A DNA stretch of 64,000 nucleotides from Rahnella inusitata (GTDB lineage Bacteria; Pseudomonadota; Gammaproteobacteria; Enterobacterales; Enterobacteriaceae): assembly GCF_003263515.1 (NCBI RefSeq), contig NZ_JYDE01000020.1:62001-126000 (forward strand), given 5' to 3'. Positions 28,365 through 37,972 of the stretch are shown in pieces. Position numbers and translations under genes: made by a program. Numbering within the stretch: the stretch's first letter is position 1; the number at the start of each line of letters is the position of its first letter. A model generated the notes under the pieces. The model was not told the DNA's origin and searched no databases. It saw only the letters and a program-made list of their open reading frames with translations.

Positions 28365-28469
28365 GATTCGCTCCTTTTTGTTGTTTGTCTGTGCTGATGG
28401 CGAGTATTTATCAACGCAGGGTGTCGAATTATTCTTAACCTTCTGACAGACAATTGAAAGGTGAGAATC

Positions 28470-29114
28470 ATGAAAATAGGCATCATCGGTGCTGGATTTG
28501 TAGGACGAGCGGTGGCAAAACAGGCGATCAAGGCCGGACATCAGGTCATGTTGAGTAATTCCCGCGGGCCGCAGACGCTGTTCAGCCTGAAGCCAATGAT
28601 TGGCTGTGAGACCGGCACCGCCACGGAGGCTGCCATATTTGGCGAGATTGTGGTTATCGCCGTCCCTCTGACCGCCATCGGGCAACTGCCTGTTGCGGAA
28701 CTTGCCGGAAAAGGAGTCATCGACGCCGTCAATTATTATCCTGAACGCGACGGGCAGGTGGCGGAACTCGATCAGCAGACGACGACGACCAGCGAATATC
28801 TGGCCGGTTTTCTGCCGCAGTCGAAAATCACCAAAGCCTTCAATGCTATTCAGATGACCGATCTCGAAACCGACGGCCTGCCCGCCGGAGACCCCGAACG
28901 CCGTGCATTGCCGTTGGCCGGTGACGATAAGGCAACCAAACAGATCATCATCAGTCTTTACGATGCGTTTGGTTTTGACGCGGTGGATGCAGGCGCACTG
29001 TCTGAAGGCTGGCGCTTCCAGCGCGCAATGCCGAGTTATTGCGTGCGGATGACGAAGGCGGAGCTGGAGGGGGTTCTGGCGCAGGCGCGTCGGCCTGCAC
29101 CCGTGGCAAATTAG
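28470..29114 (+). CDS. NADP-binding oxidoreductase, F420-dependent NADP reductase-like
   Basis: This 214-residue protein starts with a Rossmann motif, IGIIGAGFVGRAVAKQAIKAGH, followed by a serine/arginine pocket (SNSRGP) that suits NADP. The fold resembles the small F420H2:NADP oxidoreductase family. Enterobacteria lack F420, so these proteins probably act on another electron donor. The ATG is set by AAGGTGA a few bases upstream. It is paired divergently with a LysR regulator and probably induced by that regulator's ligand. The reaction is unknown. Confidence 0.78.
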   Translation: MKIGIIGAGFVGRAVAKQAIKAGHQVMLSNSRGPQTLFSLKPMIGCETGTATEAAIFGEIVVIAVPLTAIGQLPVAELAGKGVIDAVNYYPERDGQVAELDQQTTTTSEYLAGFLPQSKITKAFNAIQMTDLETDGLPAGDPERRALPLAGDDKATKQIIISLYDAFGFDAVDAGALSEGWRFQRAMPSYCVRMTKAELEGVLAQARRPAPVAN

Positions 29115-29302
29115 CTGGCCACATTTCCTGTTGCTTAATAATGGCTAAGTAATCAATAAAATCTTTGAGGGCAAAGGGCGGTTCAGCTGTAATGTTTTTG
29201 AAAGTCATGCCAAATAACAGGATGAAACGGTGAGCAATCAGACAGCTGAACCCCTTCATAATGTATTAATCGTATTTGTTATTTTTTCAGATCGACTTAA
29301 AT

Positions 29303-29332
29303 AAAAAATCCACGCTCTCACGTGGATTTTTT
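29303..29332. terminator. bidirectional terminator, recurring ATCCACG type (copy 4)
   Basis: The stem AAAAAATCCACG / CGTGGATTTTTT has a CTCTCA loop. It lies between the convergent NADP-binding and nitroreductase genes. Confidence 0.9.
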
Positions 29333-29352
29333 ATTCCTGCCTGAAATCCGGT

Positions 29353-29991
29353 TTATTTAATTTCAGTCACAAAGTTTTCGCGGCTGCGACGTACTTTCTT
29401 CAGGTTTACCAGCCAGTCACCTTCGGTGGCGCGATAACCCAGCGGGAGCATCACCACGCTGCGTAAGTTCTTCGATTTCAAATCGAGGATTTCATCCACC
29501 GCCGCCGGATCAAAACCTTCCATTGGTGTGGCATCCACTTCTTCGAACGCTGCTGCAATCAGCGCGGCGCCAAGGCCGATATACGCCTGACGGGCAGCGG
29601 CCTGATAATTTGCTTCGGTTCCGCGATCGGCGACGATACCCAACAGCATCTGACGATAGTTTTCCCAGCCTTCGTTTTTAAAACCACGCACGTCGTTGGT
29701 CAGATCAAACATCATATTGACGCGGTCAGCCGTGATGTCGTCCCATGCAGCAAAGACCAGCAGGTGTGAACAGTCGGTCACCTGCGCCTGATCCCAGGAC
29801 ACTGTTCTGATTTTTGCGCGGACGTCAGGATTGGTTACTACAAAGAGTTCGAACGGCTGGAGCCCGCTCGACGTCGGTGCGAGACGCACGGCTTCTACGA
29901 TACGTTCGAGTTTTTCAGCTGACACGGTTTTCGTTGCATCAAATTTTTTGGTCGCGTAACGCCATGCCAGTCTTTCGTTTAAGGTCGTCAT
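29353..29991 (-). CDS. nitroreductase family NAD(P)H-dependent oxidoreductase
   Basis: This 212-residue flavoenzyme belongs to the NfsB-like group. Features are an N-terminal WRYATKKFDATKTVSAEKLERIVEAVRLAPTSSGLQPFE (FMN phosphate and dimer contacts), RQAYIGLGAALIAAAFEEVDATPMEGF and the closing LPLGYRATEGDW. It would reduce nitroaromatics or quinones with NAD(P)H. The ATG has AGGA upstream. The gene stands alone. Related proteins are induced by stress or nitrocompounds, but no operator was recognised. Confidence 0.85.
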   Translation of the reverse strand: MTTLNERLAWRYATKKFDATKTVSAEKLERIVEAVRLAPTSSGLQPFELFVVTNPDVRAKIRTVSWDQAQVTDCSHLLVFAAWDDITADRVNMMFDLTNDVRGFKNEGWENYRQMLLGIVADRGTEANYQAAARQAYIGLGAALIAAAFEEVDATPMEGFDPAAVDEILDLKSKNLRSVVMLPLGYRATEGDWLVNLKKVRRSRENFVTEIK

Positions 29992-30187
29992 CTTGTTTTC
30001 CTGAAGGAGTAAGTGTGAAGCGGTGCGCTTGCCTTTTGGGGATCATTTTTATCAATAGCGGGGGATGATCGCATGATCTTTGGGGGGAGGTTTTGTGAAT
30101 TTGAGCCCTGCACTGTGCGCGTCCCGGCTCCCCCATGGCAGCCGCAGCCTAAAGACTTTCCCTATAATGAAACGCTTTTGGTGGTCT

Positions 30188-30216
30188 GAAATGCAACATC
30201 ACCGACGTTGCATTTC
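30188..30216. terminator. hairpin downstream of yajD
   Basis: The perfect 10-base stem GAAATGCAAC / GTTGCATTTC has a nine-base loop. It follows the end of the minus-strand yajD gene but lacks a good T run there. It is possibly a processing or weak termination site. Confidence 0.45.
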
Positions 30217-30227
30217 TCTTTCTTCAC

Positions 30228-30575
30228 TTATTTCTTCTTATTGAGCATCGATTTTAAATCGGCAAACGGATTATAGGTTGCTGCATCAACATCGTTTTGC
30301 GCGTCTTCTCCCGCCACAACCGTTGAGCCGTAAAGATCGGCTTCGGTGTACTTCGAGTGCTCATGGTCATGACAATACAGACACAATAACTCCCAGTTAC
30401 TGCCATCTTCCGGATTATTGGTATGGTCGTGATCGATATGGTGAACCGTTAATTCGCGCAGATTGGAATAAACAAATTCCCGCGTGCAGCGTCCGCATAC
30501 CCATGGATAGATTTTGAGCGCTTTTTCACGATAGCCGCTTTCCAGACGCGTATAGTTTTTTGGGATCAATGCCAT
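30228..30575 (-). CDS. yajD: HNH nuclease family protein YajD
   Basis: This 115-residue protein is the same length as E. coli YajD and shows a complete HNH motif: zinc-type cysteines CGRC near residue 27 and CLYCH near 65, with HHIDHDHTNNPEDGSN in the middle holding the catalytic histidines. The activity is not established, and a DNA-nicking or zinc-binding role is assumed from the fold. The C-terminus (PFADLKSMLNKKK) matches the family. The gene stands alone upstream of a terminator-like hairpin. Confidence 0.9.
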   Translation of the reverse strand: MALIPKNYTRLESGYREKALKIYPWVCGRCTREFVYSNLRELTVHHIDHDHTNNPEDGSNWELLCLYCHDHEHSKYTEADLYGSTVVAGEDAQNDVDAATYNPFADLKSMLNKKK

Positions 30576-30695
30576 GACGATGTTACCTGTTACAAAGTGA
30601 TAATTTTACGAAAGTGAACCAATATATCCCGTAATGGGGCCGAAGGAGAAATGAAAGAGGGGGCAGAGAGGGACTTTTTGCGGCGCGGTAAAAAG

Positions 30696-30723
30696 AAAAA
30701 TCCACGCCGTGGCGTGGATTTTT
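30696..30723. terminator. intrinsic terminator, recurring ATCCACG type (copy 5)
   Basis: The stem AAAAATCCACGC / GCGTGGATTTTT has a CGTG loop. On the minus strand it ends the ychF transcript and is followed by TCTTTTT. Confidence 0.9.
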
Positions 30724-30759
30724 AATCAACATTCAGGTCTGTATGAAGCGAATCTTAAC

Positions 30760-31851
30760 TTAGACATTAAACAGGAAGTTCATCACGTCGCCATCTTTCA
30801 CAACGTACTCTTTGCCTTCTGAACGCATTTTGCCGGCTTCTTTCGCGCCTTGCTCACCTTTGTAGGTGATGAAGTCTTCGAACGCGATGGTTTGTGCGCG
30901 GATGAAGCCTTTCTCGAAGTCGGTGTGGATTTTACCCGCTGCTTGTGGCGCGGTGGCGCCGACAGGGATGGTCCATGCGCGGACTTCTTTCACGCCAGCG
31001 GTGAAGTAAGTTTGCAGGTTCAGCAGCTCATAACCGGCGCGGATCACGCGGTTCAGGCCCGGCTCTTCTAAGCCCAGTTCCTGCATGAATTCTTCGCGGT
31101 CAGCGTCATCGAGTTCGGCGATGTCAGATTCCACGGCGGCACAGACGGCAACGACGACGGAACCTTCGGCTTCGGCGATTTTACGCACGATGTCGAGGTA
31201 CGGGTTGTTCTCGAAACCGTCTTCGTTAACGTTGGCGATGTACATGGTGGGTTTCAGCGTCAGGAAGCTCAGGTAGCGGATGGCCGCTTTGTCTTCTTCG
31301 GTCAGATCCAGCGCGCGAAGCATGCCTGCTTCGGAAAGCTGTGGCAGACATTTTTCCAGCGCAGCCAGTTCGGCTTTCGCATCTTTGTCGCCGCCTTTGG
31401 CTTTCTTCTGTACGCGATGGATCGCGCGTTCGCAGGTGTCGAGGTCGGACAGCGCCAGTTCGGTGTTGATAACGTCGATGTCATCAGCCGGATCCACTTT
31501 GTTGTTTACGTGAATGATGTTGTCGTTCTCGAAACAGCGCACAACGTGGCCGATGGCTTCGGTTTCGCGGATGTTGGTCAGGAACTGGTTGCCCAGGCCT
31601 TCACCTTTGGATGCGCCTTTTACCAGACCGGCGATATCCACGAATTCCATGGTAGTTGGCAGGATACGCTGTGGTTTTACAATCTCGGCCAGCTGGTCGA
31701 GACGCGGATCGGGCATTGGCACGACGCCGGTGTTAGGTTCGATGGTGCAGAACGGGAAGTTTGCTGCTTCGATACCCGCTTTGGTCAGCGCATTGAACAG
31801 AGTGGATTTACCGACGTTCGGCAGGCCGACGATACCGCATTTGAATCCCAT
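30760..31851 (-). CDS. ychF: redox-regulated ribosome-binding ATPase YchF
   Basis: This 363-residue Obg-like P-loop protein has [15 protein letters not shown] (Walker A), [22 protein letters not shown] (G3) and NVNE in place of the GTPase NKxD, which explains its ATP preference. A TGS domain closes the protein ([14 protein letters not shown] region and [12 protein letters not shown]). It binds ribosomes and affects the oxidative-stress response. In E. coli it lies directly beside pth. Here about 10 kb of other genes separate the two, so it must have its own promoter. Confidence 0.95.
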   Translation of the reverse strand: MGFKCGIVGLPNVGKSTLFNALTKAGIEAANFPFCTIEPNTGVVPMPDPRLDQLAEIVKPQRILPTTMEFVDIAGLVKGASKGEGLGNQFLTNIRETEAIGHVVRCFENDNIIHVNNKVDPADDIDVINTELALSDLDTCERAIHRVQKKAKGGDKDAKAELAALEKCLPQLSEAGMLRALDLTEEDKAAIRYLSFLTLKPTMYIANVNEDGFENNPYLDIVRKIAEAEGSVVVAVCAAVESDIAELDDADREEFMQELGLEEPGLNRVIRAGYELLNLQTYFTAGVKEVRAWTIPVGATAPQAAGKIHTDFEKGFIRAQTIAFEDFITYKGEQGAKEAGKMRSEGKEYVVKDGDVMNFLFNV

Positions 31852-31877
31852 GTTTTTCTCACCTTAATATCTTAGTT

Positions 31878-31905
31878 ATCAGGTAATTAAAGTTAATTGC
31901 CTGAT
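31878..31905. other. inverted repeat in the ychF leader
   Basis: ATCAGGTAATTAA and TTAATTGCCTGAT are inverted with a two-base centre and one mismatch, 27 bases before the ychF start. It could be an operator or a leader hairpin. Confidence 0.4.
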
Positions 31906-32067
31906 GTAATGACCATATTACGCCGCATTATACACGGAATAGTGATTTTTCTCGAACCGCTTGTGATGTGGTGGGCAAAACGTCATGGATTAAACCTTGC
32001 CTCGCTTTGCTCATTTTTAGATACTTGTCACAATTTTTTAACTGACTGGAAATGAACCGGATGTTTT

Positions 32068-33549
32068 ATGTTTAGCCCGCGTGGTCTGAAGTTGTCGGAA
32101 GTGAAGAATGAAACGCTGGCGGGATTTGTGGTGGCGGTGTCGATGATCCCGGAAGCGGTCGGGTTCTCGCTGGTGGCCGGACTGTCGCCTATTGTCGGGC
32201 TGCACACGGCGTTTATTATCGGGCTGGTGACGGCGCTGTTTGGCGGAAAACCGGGAATGGTCTCCGGCGCGGCGGGGTCTATTGTTGTGGTTCTGATGAG
32301 TCTGGCGGCTCAGCACGGCATGGGATATGTGCTGTGGGCGACGATTTTCGCCGGTGTGATTCAGATTTTGATCGGCGTGTTCCGGCTCGGGAAGTTTATC
32401 CGGCTGGTGCCTCTGCCAGCGGTTCACGGATTTGTGAACGGGCTGGCGATTGTGATTATGCTGGCGCAGTTGCATATGATCGCCGGGCAGGGTCCGCTGA
32501 TGTACGGGCTGGTGCTGCTGGCAATTGCCGTCGTCGTGCTGTTCCCGAAACTGACCAAAATTATTCCCGCTTCTCTGGCGGCGCTGATTGTAGTGTCGGC
32601 GGTGGCGATTGGTTTTAACCTGCACACGCTGCGGGTCGGCGATCTGGCGGATATCTCCGGTGCATTGCCGCACTTCAGTTTGCCGGTAGTGCCATTTAGT
32701 CTGGAAATGCTGAAAGTTGTGCTGCCTTATGCGGTGGTGATCGCGCTGGTCGGCCTGATTGAATCGCTGCTGACCATGACGGTGCTCGATGAAATGGGCG
32801 GCCATAAAGGCAACGGTAACCGTGAAAGCATCGCGCAGGGCGCGGGCAATACGATTTGCGGGCTGTTCGGCTGCTTCGCCGGTTGCGCGATGATTGGTCA
32901 GTCGATCATCAATTTCACCTCTGGCGGGCGCGGGCGTATTTCCGGCATCGTCGGCGCGATTTTACTGATCCTGTTCGTGGTAAGTCTGTCCGGTTACATC
33001 GGTTTGCTGCCGGTGGCGGCACTGGCGGGGATCATGCTGGTGGTTTGCTACAACACCTTCGAATGGAGCTCGCTGCGTCGTTTTCGTCGTATGCCGAAAG
33101 CCGATGCGCTGGTGATGGTGATTGTCACGGTGATCACTATATTCACCGATCTGGCGGTCGCGGTGATAAGCGGCGTAATTATCTCGGCGCTGGTTTTTGC
33201 CTGGCAGCAGGCGCGGATCCGCATTCGTGAGCACAAAACCAAGGGCGACCTGACGGTGTATAAGCTGGAAGGGCCGTTGTTCTTTGGTTCGGCGGCGTCG
33301 TTCTCGGAGCTGTTTGAGCCGAAAAACGATCCGCAAAACGTGGTGCTGGATTTTGCCGGTACGAGGGTGATGGATTCGAGCGGCGTTGAGGCGATTGATA
33401 AGCTGACGGCGCGCTATCTTGAGGCCGGTAAAACCATCCGGCTGCGGCATCTGAGCAACGACTGCGTGAGCCTGCTGAAAAAAGCCGGCCCGTTCTGTTC
33501 GCATGAACTGGATGACCCTGAGTATTACGTCGCTGAAGATACCCTCTGA
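32068..33549 (+). CDS. SulP family anion transporter with STAS domain
   Basis: This 493-residue protein has about ten to twelve membrane segments (ETLAGFVVAVSMIPEAVGFSLVAG is the SulP start, and GCFAGCAMIGQSIINFTSGGRGRISG a conserved loop) and a C-terminal STAS domain from about residue 390 (VVLDFAGTRVMDSSGVEAID). The family carries sulfate, bicarbonate or dicarboxylates. It is distinct from dauA at 52581. It is the first gene of the block inserted between ychF and pth and is oriented opposite to the rest of that block. Its substrate is not known. Confidence 0.85.
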   Translation: MFSPRGLKLSEVKNETLAGFVVAVSMIPEAVGFSLVAGLSPIVGLHTAFIIGLVTALFGGKPGMVSGAAGSIVVVLMSLAAQHGMGYVLWATIFAGVIQILIGVFRLGKFIRLVPLPAVHGFVNGLAIVIMLAQLHMIAGQGPLMYGLVLLAIAVVVLFPKLTKIIPASLAALIVVSAVAIGFNLHTLRVGDLADISGALPHFSLPVVPFSLEMLKVVLPYAVVIALVGLIESLLTMTVLDEMGGHKGNGNRESIAQGAGNTICGLFGCFAGCAMIGQSIINFTSGGRGRISGIVGAILLILFVVSLSGYIGLLPVAALAGIMLVVCYNTFEWSSLRRFRRMPKADALVMVIVTVITIFTDLAVAVISGVIISALVFAWQQARIRIREHKTKGDLTVYKLEGPLFFGSAASFSELFEPKNDPQNVVLDFAGTRVMDSSGVEAIDKLTARYLEAGKTIRLRHLSNDCVSLLKKAGPFCSHELDDPEYYVAEDTL

Positions 33550-33554
33550 AATGC

Positions 33555-33585
33555 AAAAGGTGCCGCATAAAACGGCACCTTTTTT
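33555..33585. terminator. bidirectional terminator between the sulP-type and afuC-type genes
   Basis: The 11-base stem AAAAGGTGCCG / CGGCACCTTTT has a seven-base loop and T runs on both strands. Confidence 0.88.
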
Positions 33586-33603
33586 CATTGTGTCAATCGG
33601 TCA

Positions 33604-34686
33604 TTACACCAGAACAAACATCCCGTATGGGTGGATTTGCAGGAAGAAATTATCGCCTGCGGTTGGTTGCAGTTGCGTGGCGTTGACCTGCAACAGCAGC
33701 GATTGCCCGTGCCAGTCCACCGTCACTTCATACTGCGGCCCCATATAGGCGACATGGGTGATCACACAGCGCTGGCTGTCTTCACCCTGTAGCCCGAGGG
33801 TGATCGCTTCCGGGCGTACGCCGACCGTACATTGCTGCATTCCCGGCGCGAACGCCGCGGGTTTCGGGATGTGGTAGCCGAAAATTTCCACCGTGTCGCG
33901 GTGCAAATCCGCCGGGAAGACGTTGGCATCGCCCATAAAACTCGCCATAAAGCGCGAGGCTGGCTGGCGGTAAAGCTCCTGCGGTGCGCCAATCTGCATG
34001 ATTTTGCCCTTGTTCATCACCAGCACCGTGTCGGAGACCGCAAAGGCTTCGCTCTGATCGTGCGTCACGTACAAAGAGGTGATGTTGAACTGCTGTTGCA
34101 GCTCGCGGATTTTTTCGCGCATGCTGCGGCGCAGGTTGGCATCGAGGTTGCTCAGCGGTTCGTCGAACAGCAACACTTTTGGCTTGAGGATCAGCGCACG
34201 GGCAAGCGCCACGCGCTGCTGCTGGCCGCCAGAAATCTGATCGACGTAGCGGTCTTCAAACCCGTCCAGATCGACCAGCGACAAGGCCTCACGCACGCGG
34301 TCGCGGATCTCGGCCTTCGGGCGTCCGAGCATTTTCAGGCCGTAACCAATGTTTTCCCCAAGCGACATATGCGGGAATAGGGCGTAGGACTGAAACACCA
34401 TGCAGATATCACGCTGCTGAATGGAACGGTCGGTGACATCTTCGCCGTCGATGAAAATGCGGCCTTCAGACGGTTTTTCCAACCCGGCGACCATGCGTAA
34501 AACCGTGGTTTTACCGCAGCCGGACGGGCCAAGCAGGGTGACCATTTTACCTTTTGGGATCGCCAGATTCAGGCCTTCCAGTACGGTATTGGTGCCGAAA
34601 CGTTTGGCGACGTTTTTCAGTTCAACAAAACTTTGCGTGGCTTGTGCCGGTGCCGGTTTAACCGGGTGTTCAGTGGTCATGGTCAT
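33604..34686 (-). CDS. afuC: AfuC/FbpC-type ABC transporter ATP-binding protein
   Basis: This 360-residue ATPase has Walker [11 protein letters not shown]-loop FQSYALFPH, signature [14 protein letters not shown], Walker B KVLLFDEP and the H-loop in [10 protein letters not shown]-terminal TOBE-type regulatory domain follows from about residue 285 ([11 protein letters not shown]). It energises import through the AfuB permease. It is the last gene of the unit, 17 bases after afuB, and starts at the first of two close ATGs with GGAG upstream. The family was first named for ferric iron, but the binding protein encoded here argues for sugar phosphates. Confidence 0.85.
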   Translation of the reverse strand: MTMTTEHPVKPAPAQATQSFVELKNVAKRFGTNTVLEGLNLAIPKGKMVTLLGPSGCGKTTVLRMVAGLEKPSEGRIFIDGEDVTDRSIQQRDICMVFQSYALFPHMSLGENIGYGLKMLGRPKAEIRDRVREALSLVDLDGFEDRYVDQISGGQQQRVALARALILKPKVLLFDEPLSNLDANLRRSMREKIRELQQQFNITSLYVTHDQSEAFAVSDTVLVMNKGKIMQIGAPQELYRQPASRFMASFMGDANVFPADLHRDTVEIFGYHIPKPAAFAPGMQQCTVGVRPEAITLGLQGEDSQRCVITHVAYMGPQYEVTVDWHGQSLLLQVNATQLQPTAGDNFFLQIHPYGMFVLV

Positions 34687-34703
34687 GTCAAAGCACTCCA
34701 GAA

Positions 34704-36782
34704 TTATTGGCCGGTTTTGGCTTTTGAGCGGGAAATACGCGCTTCGCCAACCAGATAGTCAAAGATGAAAATGATCGCCAGCATGACGACGATGAGGATC
34801 GAACCGTAAGCAATCGCCACGCCGTATTCGCCGTCTTCCACGCGGTTGAGGATGTAGGCAGTGGCGACGCGGGTATCCGGCGTGACCAGAAACACGATGG
34901 CGCTGACGGTAGTGATAGCGCGCACGAAGCTGTAAATCAGCGCCGAGAGAATGGCCGGTCGCAGCAGCGGCAGCAGGATGTACATCACCGTGCGCATCGA
35001 TCCGGCACGCAGGCTGAGCGAGGCTTCATCCAGCGATTTATCCAGCTGTCCGAGCCCGGCGATACCGGCGCGGATACCCACCGGCACGTTACGCATCACC
35101 ATCGAAATTATGACAATTGCCGCAGTGCCGGTCAGGTAAACCGGCGCACTGTTAAAGGCCAGAATGTAGGAGATCCCGGCGACCGTGCCCGGCACCGCGA
35201 AGCACAGCATGGTACTGAACTCAATGGTTTTTTTGCCGCGGAACTGCTGGCGTACCACGATGTAGGCAATCAGCAGGCCAAACAGCGCGGTGATCGGCGC
35301 GGCGATTCCCGCATACAGCAGGGTGTCGAGCAGCGACGGCCATGCGCCATCTGAGAAGCCCTGACCAAACAATTTGGTGAAGTTGGCGAAGGTCAGCGTG
35401 TAATCCACGCCCCAGTTGACGGTGAAGCTGCCGTAGAAAATGCTGCCGTAAAGCAGGGCGTTGAATGCCACCCACACCGCCAGCAGTGCGGTGACGCCCC
35501 ACACCAGCGTCACCGGCAGCGGCTGAACGTCGCCGCGTGACGTTTTACCGGAAATGGTGACGTAGGAACGTTTGCCGATCCACATGTACTGCACGCAGAA
35601 CACCAGCAAGGAAAACACCAGCAGGATCACGCCGAGCGTACTGGCAGCCTGATAATCCAGCTGCGCGCCGGTGATGTAGAAATAAATCTGCGTGGCGAGC
35701 ACGTCGAAGTTGCCACCGAGCACCAGCGGGTTACTGAAATCCGCCAGCGACTGGACAATGACGATGAGAAAAGCGTTGGCCAGTGCCGGTTTGAGCAGCG
35801 GCAAAAACACGCGGTGGAAGGTCTGCCAGCGGCTGGCGCGCAGGGTGTACGACGCTTCTTCCAGCGAAGGATGAATGGTTTTGATTGCGCCGTCGAGGAT
35901 CATAAACGCCATCGGCGTGAACGCCAGAACCTGCGCCAGCCAGATGCCGGTAAATCCATACAGCCAGTTAGTGTTGGTCAGCCCGAACCAGTCCGCCATG
36001 AATTCGGTGAGATAACCGGAGCGGCCCATCATCAGCGTCACGCCGAGGCCAACGATAAACGGCGGGGTGACGATCGGCAGAATCGAGAAGATACGGCCAA
36101 TCACCGCTGACCGTTTGGCGATACGCGTGGTGTAAATGGCCAGCACCAGCCCGAAGAAAGTACAGCCGATACCGACGGCCACCGAGAGCAGGAACGAGTT
36201 CCAAATCACCTGCAAAATATGCGACTGGCCAAGCACTGCCATAAATGCCAGCGGCGCGAAATCACCGGTGTCGTTGGTGAACATCGGAATGAAAATCGCA
36301 ATGCTCGGATAAATGATGAAGACGGCGATCAGCGCGATAATGCAGATGAGCGAGCCGAGTACGAAGCGGTCGCCGCCCAGCCATTCAAGTCGTGAAAGCG
36401 CCAGCGAGCAAATCGCGCCCAGCGCAATAAACATCAAAATGCTGCCGTAGCCCAGCCCGCGCCCAATCAAGGTGGCGCTGACAATCATAAACAGCGCGCA
36501 GAACACCGACCAGGCGGCATCAAACTGATGACGGCGACGGGCTTCCAGCCGCTGTGCGTAACGCGGGCGGAACAGCAGTGCCATCGGCAAGATCAGCCAC
36601 AGCAGGCTGAGGTTCAGCCCGGACCAGCCGTAGGCGGCAAGGATTTCATCCGACGTGGATTCGAGCAGACCGTAGTCCAGGCTCCACGACGGCAGCAGCA
36701 CAAAGGCCGCCAGAATCAGCCCCAGCCAGCCGAAAACCGGGTCGCGGCGTCGGGTGTCAGGCAGCGTTAAAGAATGAGACAT
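34704..36782 (-). CDS. afuB: AfuB-type two-domain ABC permease
   Basis: This 692-residue inner-membrane protein has about twelve or more membrane segments and two BPD permease halves. Each half has an EAA loop that contacts the ATPase: [25 protein letters not shown] and later [26 protein letters not shown]. The double-domain form means one protein makes the whole channel. It follows afuA after a gap of about 100 bases that contains a strong hairpin. Confidence 0.87.
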   Translation of the reverse strand: MSHSLTLPDTRRRDPVFGWLGLILAAFVLLPSWSLDYGLLESTSDEILAAYGWSGLNLSLLWLILPMALLFRPRYAQRLEARRRHQFDAAWSVFCALFMIVSATLIGRGLGYGSILMFIALGAICSLALSRLEWLGGDRFVLGSLICIIALIAVFIIYPSIAIFIPMFTNDTGDFAPLAFMAVLGQSHILQVIWNSFLLSVAVGIGCTFFGLVLAIYTTRIAKRSAVIGRIFSILPIVTPPFIVGLGVTLMMGRSGYLTEFMADWFGLTNTNWLYGFTGIWLAQVLAFTPMAFMILDGAIKTIHPSLEEASYTLRASRWQTFHRVFLPLLKPALANAFLIVIVQSLADFSNPLVLGGNFDVLATQIYFYITGAQLDYQAASTLGVILLVFSLLVFCVQYMWIGKRSYVTISGKTSRGDVQPLPVTLVWGVTALLAVWVAFNALLYGSIFYGSFTVNWGVDYTLTFANFTKLFGQGFSDGAWPSLLDTLLYAGIAAPITALFGLLIAYIVVRQQFRGKKTIEFSTMLCFAVPGTVAGISYILAFNSAPVYLTGTAAIVIISMVMRNVPVGIRAGIAGLGQLDKSLDEASLSLRAGSMRTVMYILLPLLRPAILSALIYSFVRAITTVSAIVFLVTPDTRVATAYILNRVEDGEYGVAIAYGSILIVVMLAIIFIFDYLVGEARISRSKAKTGQ

Positions 36783-36832
36783 AACGTCCCCTTATTAAGA
36801 GAGAAAAGGTGTTGGCGATAAATAATTTTTTG

Positions 36833-36857
36833 CCCCTCCCCGTAGCCGGGGAGGGGG
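36833..36857. repeat. REP-like hairpin between afuA and afuB
   Basis: The arms CCCCTCCCCG and CGGGGAGGGG have a TAGC loop. On the minus strand the stem is not followed by a T run, so it is more likely an mRNA-stabilising or partial-stop hairpin than a full terminator. That would allow more binding protein than permease, as in malE-malF. Confidence 0.6.
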
Positions 36858-36887
36858 CTGAATCCTATCAATGTGTTACGTGGGCTT

Positions 36888-37928
36888 TTATTGTGTCTCT
36901 TTGCCCATCTTCACTTCGTTGACCCATTTGGTGATCAGTTCTTTACGCATATCGGACGCGCCGTACTTGTCCATATCGTAATTGATCAGTTTCAGGTCGC
37001 TCATTTTCAGCGAGTTCGGGGAGGTTTCTGCGGTGGTGTTGGTCAGGATCTGATAGGACTGGCCTTTCTTCCACGCCAGTTCTTGTGCCTCTTTGGACAG
37101 CGCCCAGTCGACAAACAGTTTGGCATTATCCAGATTGCGTGCGCCTTTCAGGATACTAACGCCGCCGATTTCATAGCCGGAACCTTCGCAAGGGGAGATC
37201 AGTTTCAGCGGTGCGCCGCTCTCTTTTTCCTGAGCGTAATCATGCAGGAAACCGATGCCGATGGCGGTTTCGCCACGTGCAGCATTACGGGCCGGGGCGA
37301 TGCCGGATTTGGTGTATTGGGAAATGTTGGTGTTGAGCTTTTTCAGGTAATCGAAAGCCTGATCTTCGCCCCACAGCTGCGCAAAGGTGGCCAGCGCGGT
37401 GTAGGCGGTGCCGGAACTCTGCGGATCGGCAATCTGAATCTCGCCCTTGTAGACAGGGTTGGTCAGATCCTTCCAGCATTTCGGTTCGGGCAGGTTTTTC
37501 TCTTTCAGGCGGTTGGTGTTGACGCCGACGCCCAGAATGCCGATATATACGGCGGAGGAGTAGTTACCTTTACGCTTGGCCGGATCCTTGAAATTCGGCA
37601 TGATTTGCGCAAGGTTGGGGGAAATGTATGCCTGCAACAGATCCATCTCACCCGCCTGCGACTGCGGATCTAAGGTGCCGCCATACCAAACGTCAGCCTG
37701 CGGGTTTTTCTTCTCCGCTTCTACTTTCGCCAGCGTGCTGCCGGAGCCGTTGCGGATAAAGGAGGTTTTGACGTCATACTTTTCGCCAAAGGCTTTGGTT
37801 TCTTCTTCACACATGGCGTTGGTGGCGGAGCAATACACCACCAGGCGGCCTTTGGCCTGGGCGGCACCGGTGAATGCGGTCATGGCAATGGCCGCGGCGA
37901 GGAGGGAGTAGGTGAGTTTAGATTTCAT
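36888..37928 (-). CDS. afuA: AfuA-type periplasmic substrate-binding protein (likely hexose phosphates)
   Basis: This 346-residue protein has a signal peptide to about residue 25 (TGAAQA-KG) and an FbpA/AfuA-type fold: LVVYCSATNAMCEEETKAFGEKYDVKT, DVWYGGTLDPQSQAG and DPQSSGTAYTALATFAQLWG. At the place where ferric-binding proteins carry a tyrosine pair, this one has IGFLHDYAQEKESG. This fits the described AfuA proteins, which bind glucose-6-phosphate and related sugar phosphates rather than iron. The start is the ATG with AAGG upstream. It follows the uhpC-like gene by 44 bases, so sensing and uptake are probably co-expressed. Confidence 0.85.
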   Translation of the reverse strand: MKSKLTYSLLAAAIAMTAFTGAAQAKGRLVVYCSATNAMCEEETKAFGEKYDVKTSFIRNGSGSTLAKVEAEKKNPQADVWYGGTLDPQSQAGEMDLLQAYISPNLAQIMPNFKDPAKRKGNYSSAVYIGILGVGVNTNRLKEKNLPEPKCWKDLTNPVYKGEIQIADPQSSGTAYTALATFAQLWGEDQAFDYLKKLNTNISQYTKSGIAPARNAARGETAIGIGFLHDYAQEKESGAPLKLISPCEGSGYEIGGVSILKGARNLDNAKLFVDWALSKEAQELAWKKGQSYQILTNTTAETSPNSLKMSDLKLINYDMDKYGASDMRKELITKWVNEVKMGKETQ

Positions 37929-37972
37929 GGTGTTTACCTTTTTCTTGTTATGTTGCAGGACAGAGAACCTTG

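Noticed and set aside
32038-32805. Minus-strand open frame opposite the SulP gene
   Set aside because: The composition is extreme in His, Gln, Arg and Asn, as expected from the complement of a membrane protein gene, and no domain is recognisable.
33604-37928. Reading the ABC transporter as a ferric iron importer (FbpABC)
   Set aside because: The binding protein lacks the tyrosine pair, and the genes follow uhpABC-like sensors, so sugar-phosphate uptake fits better.
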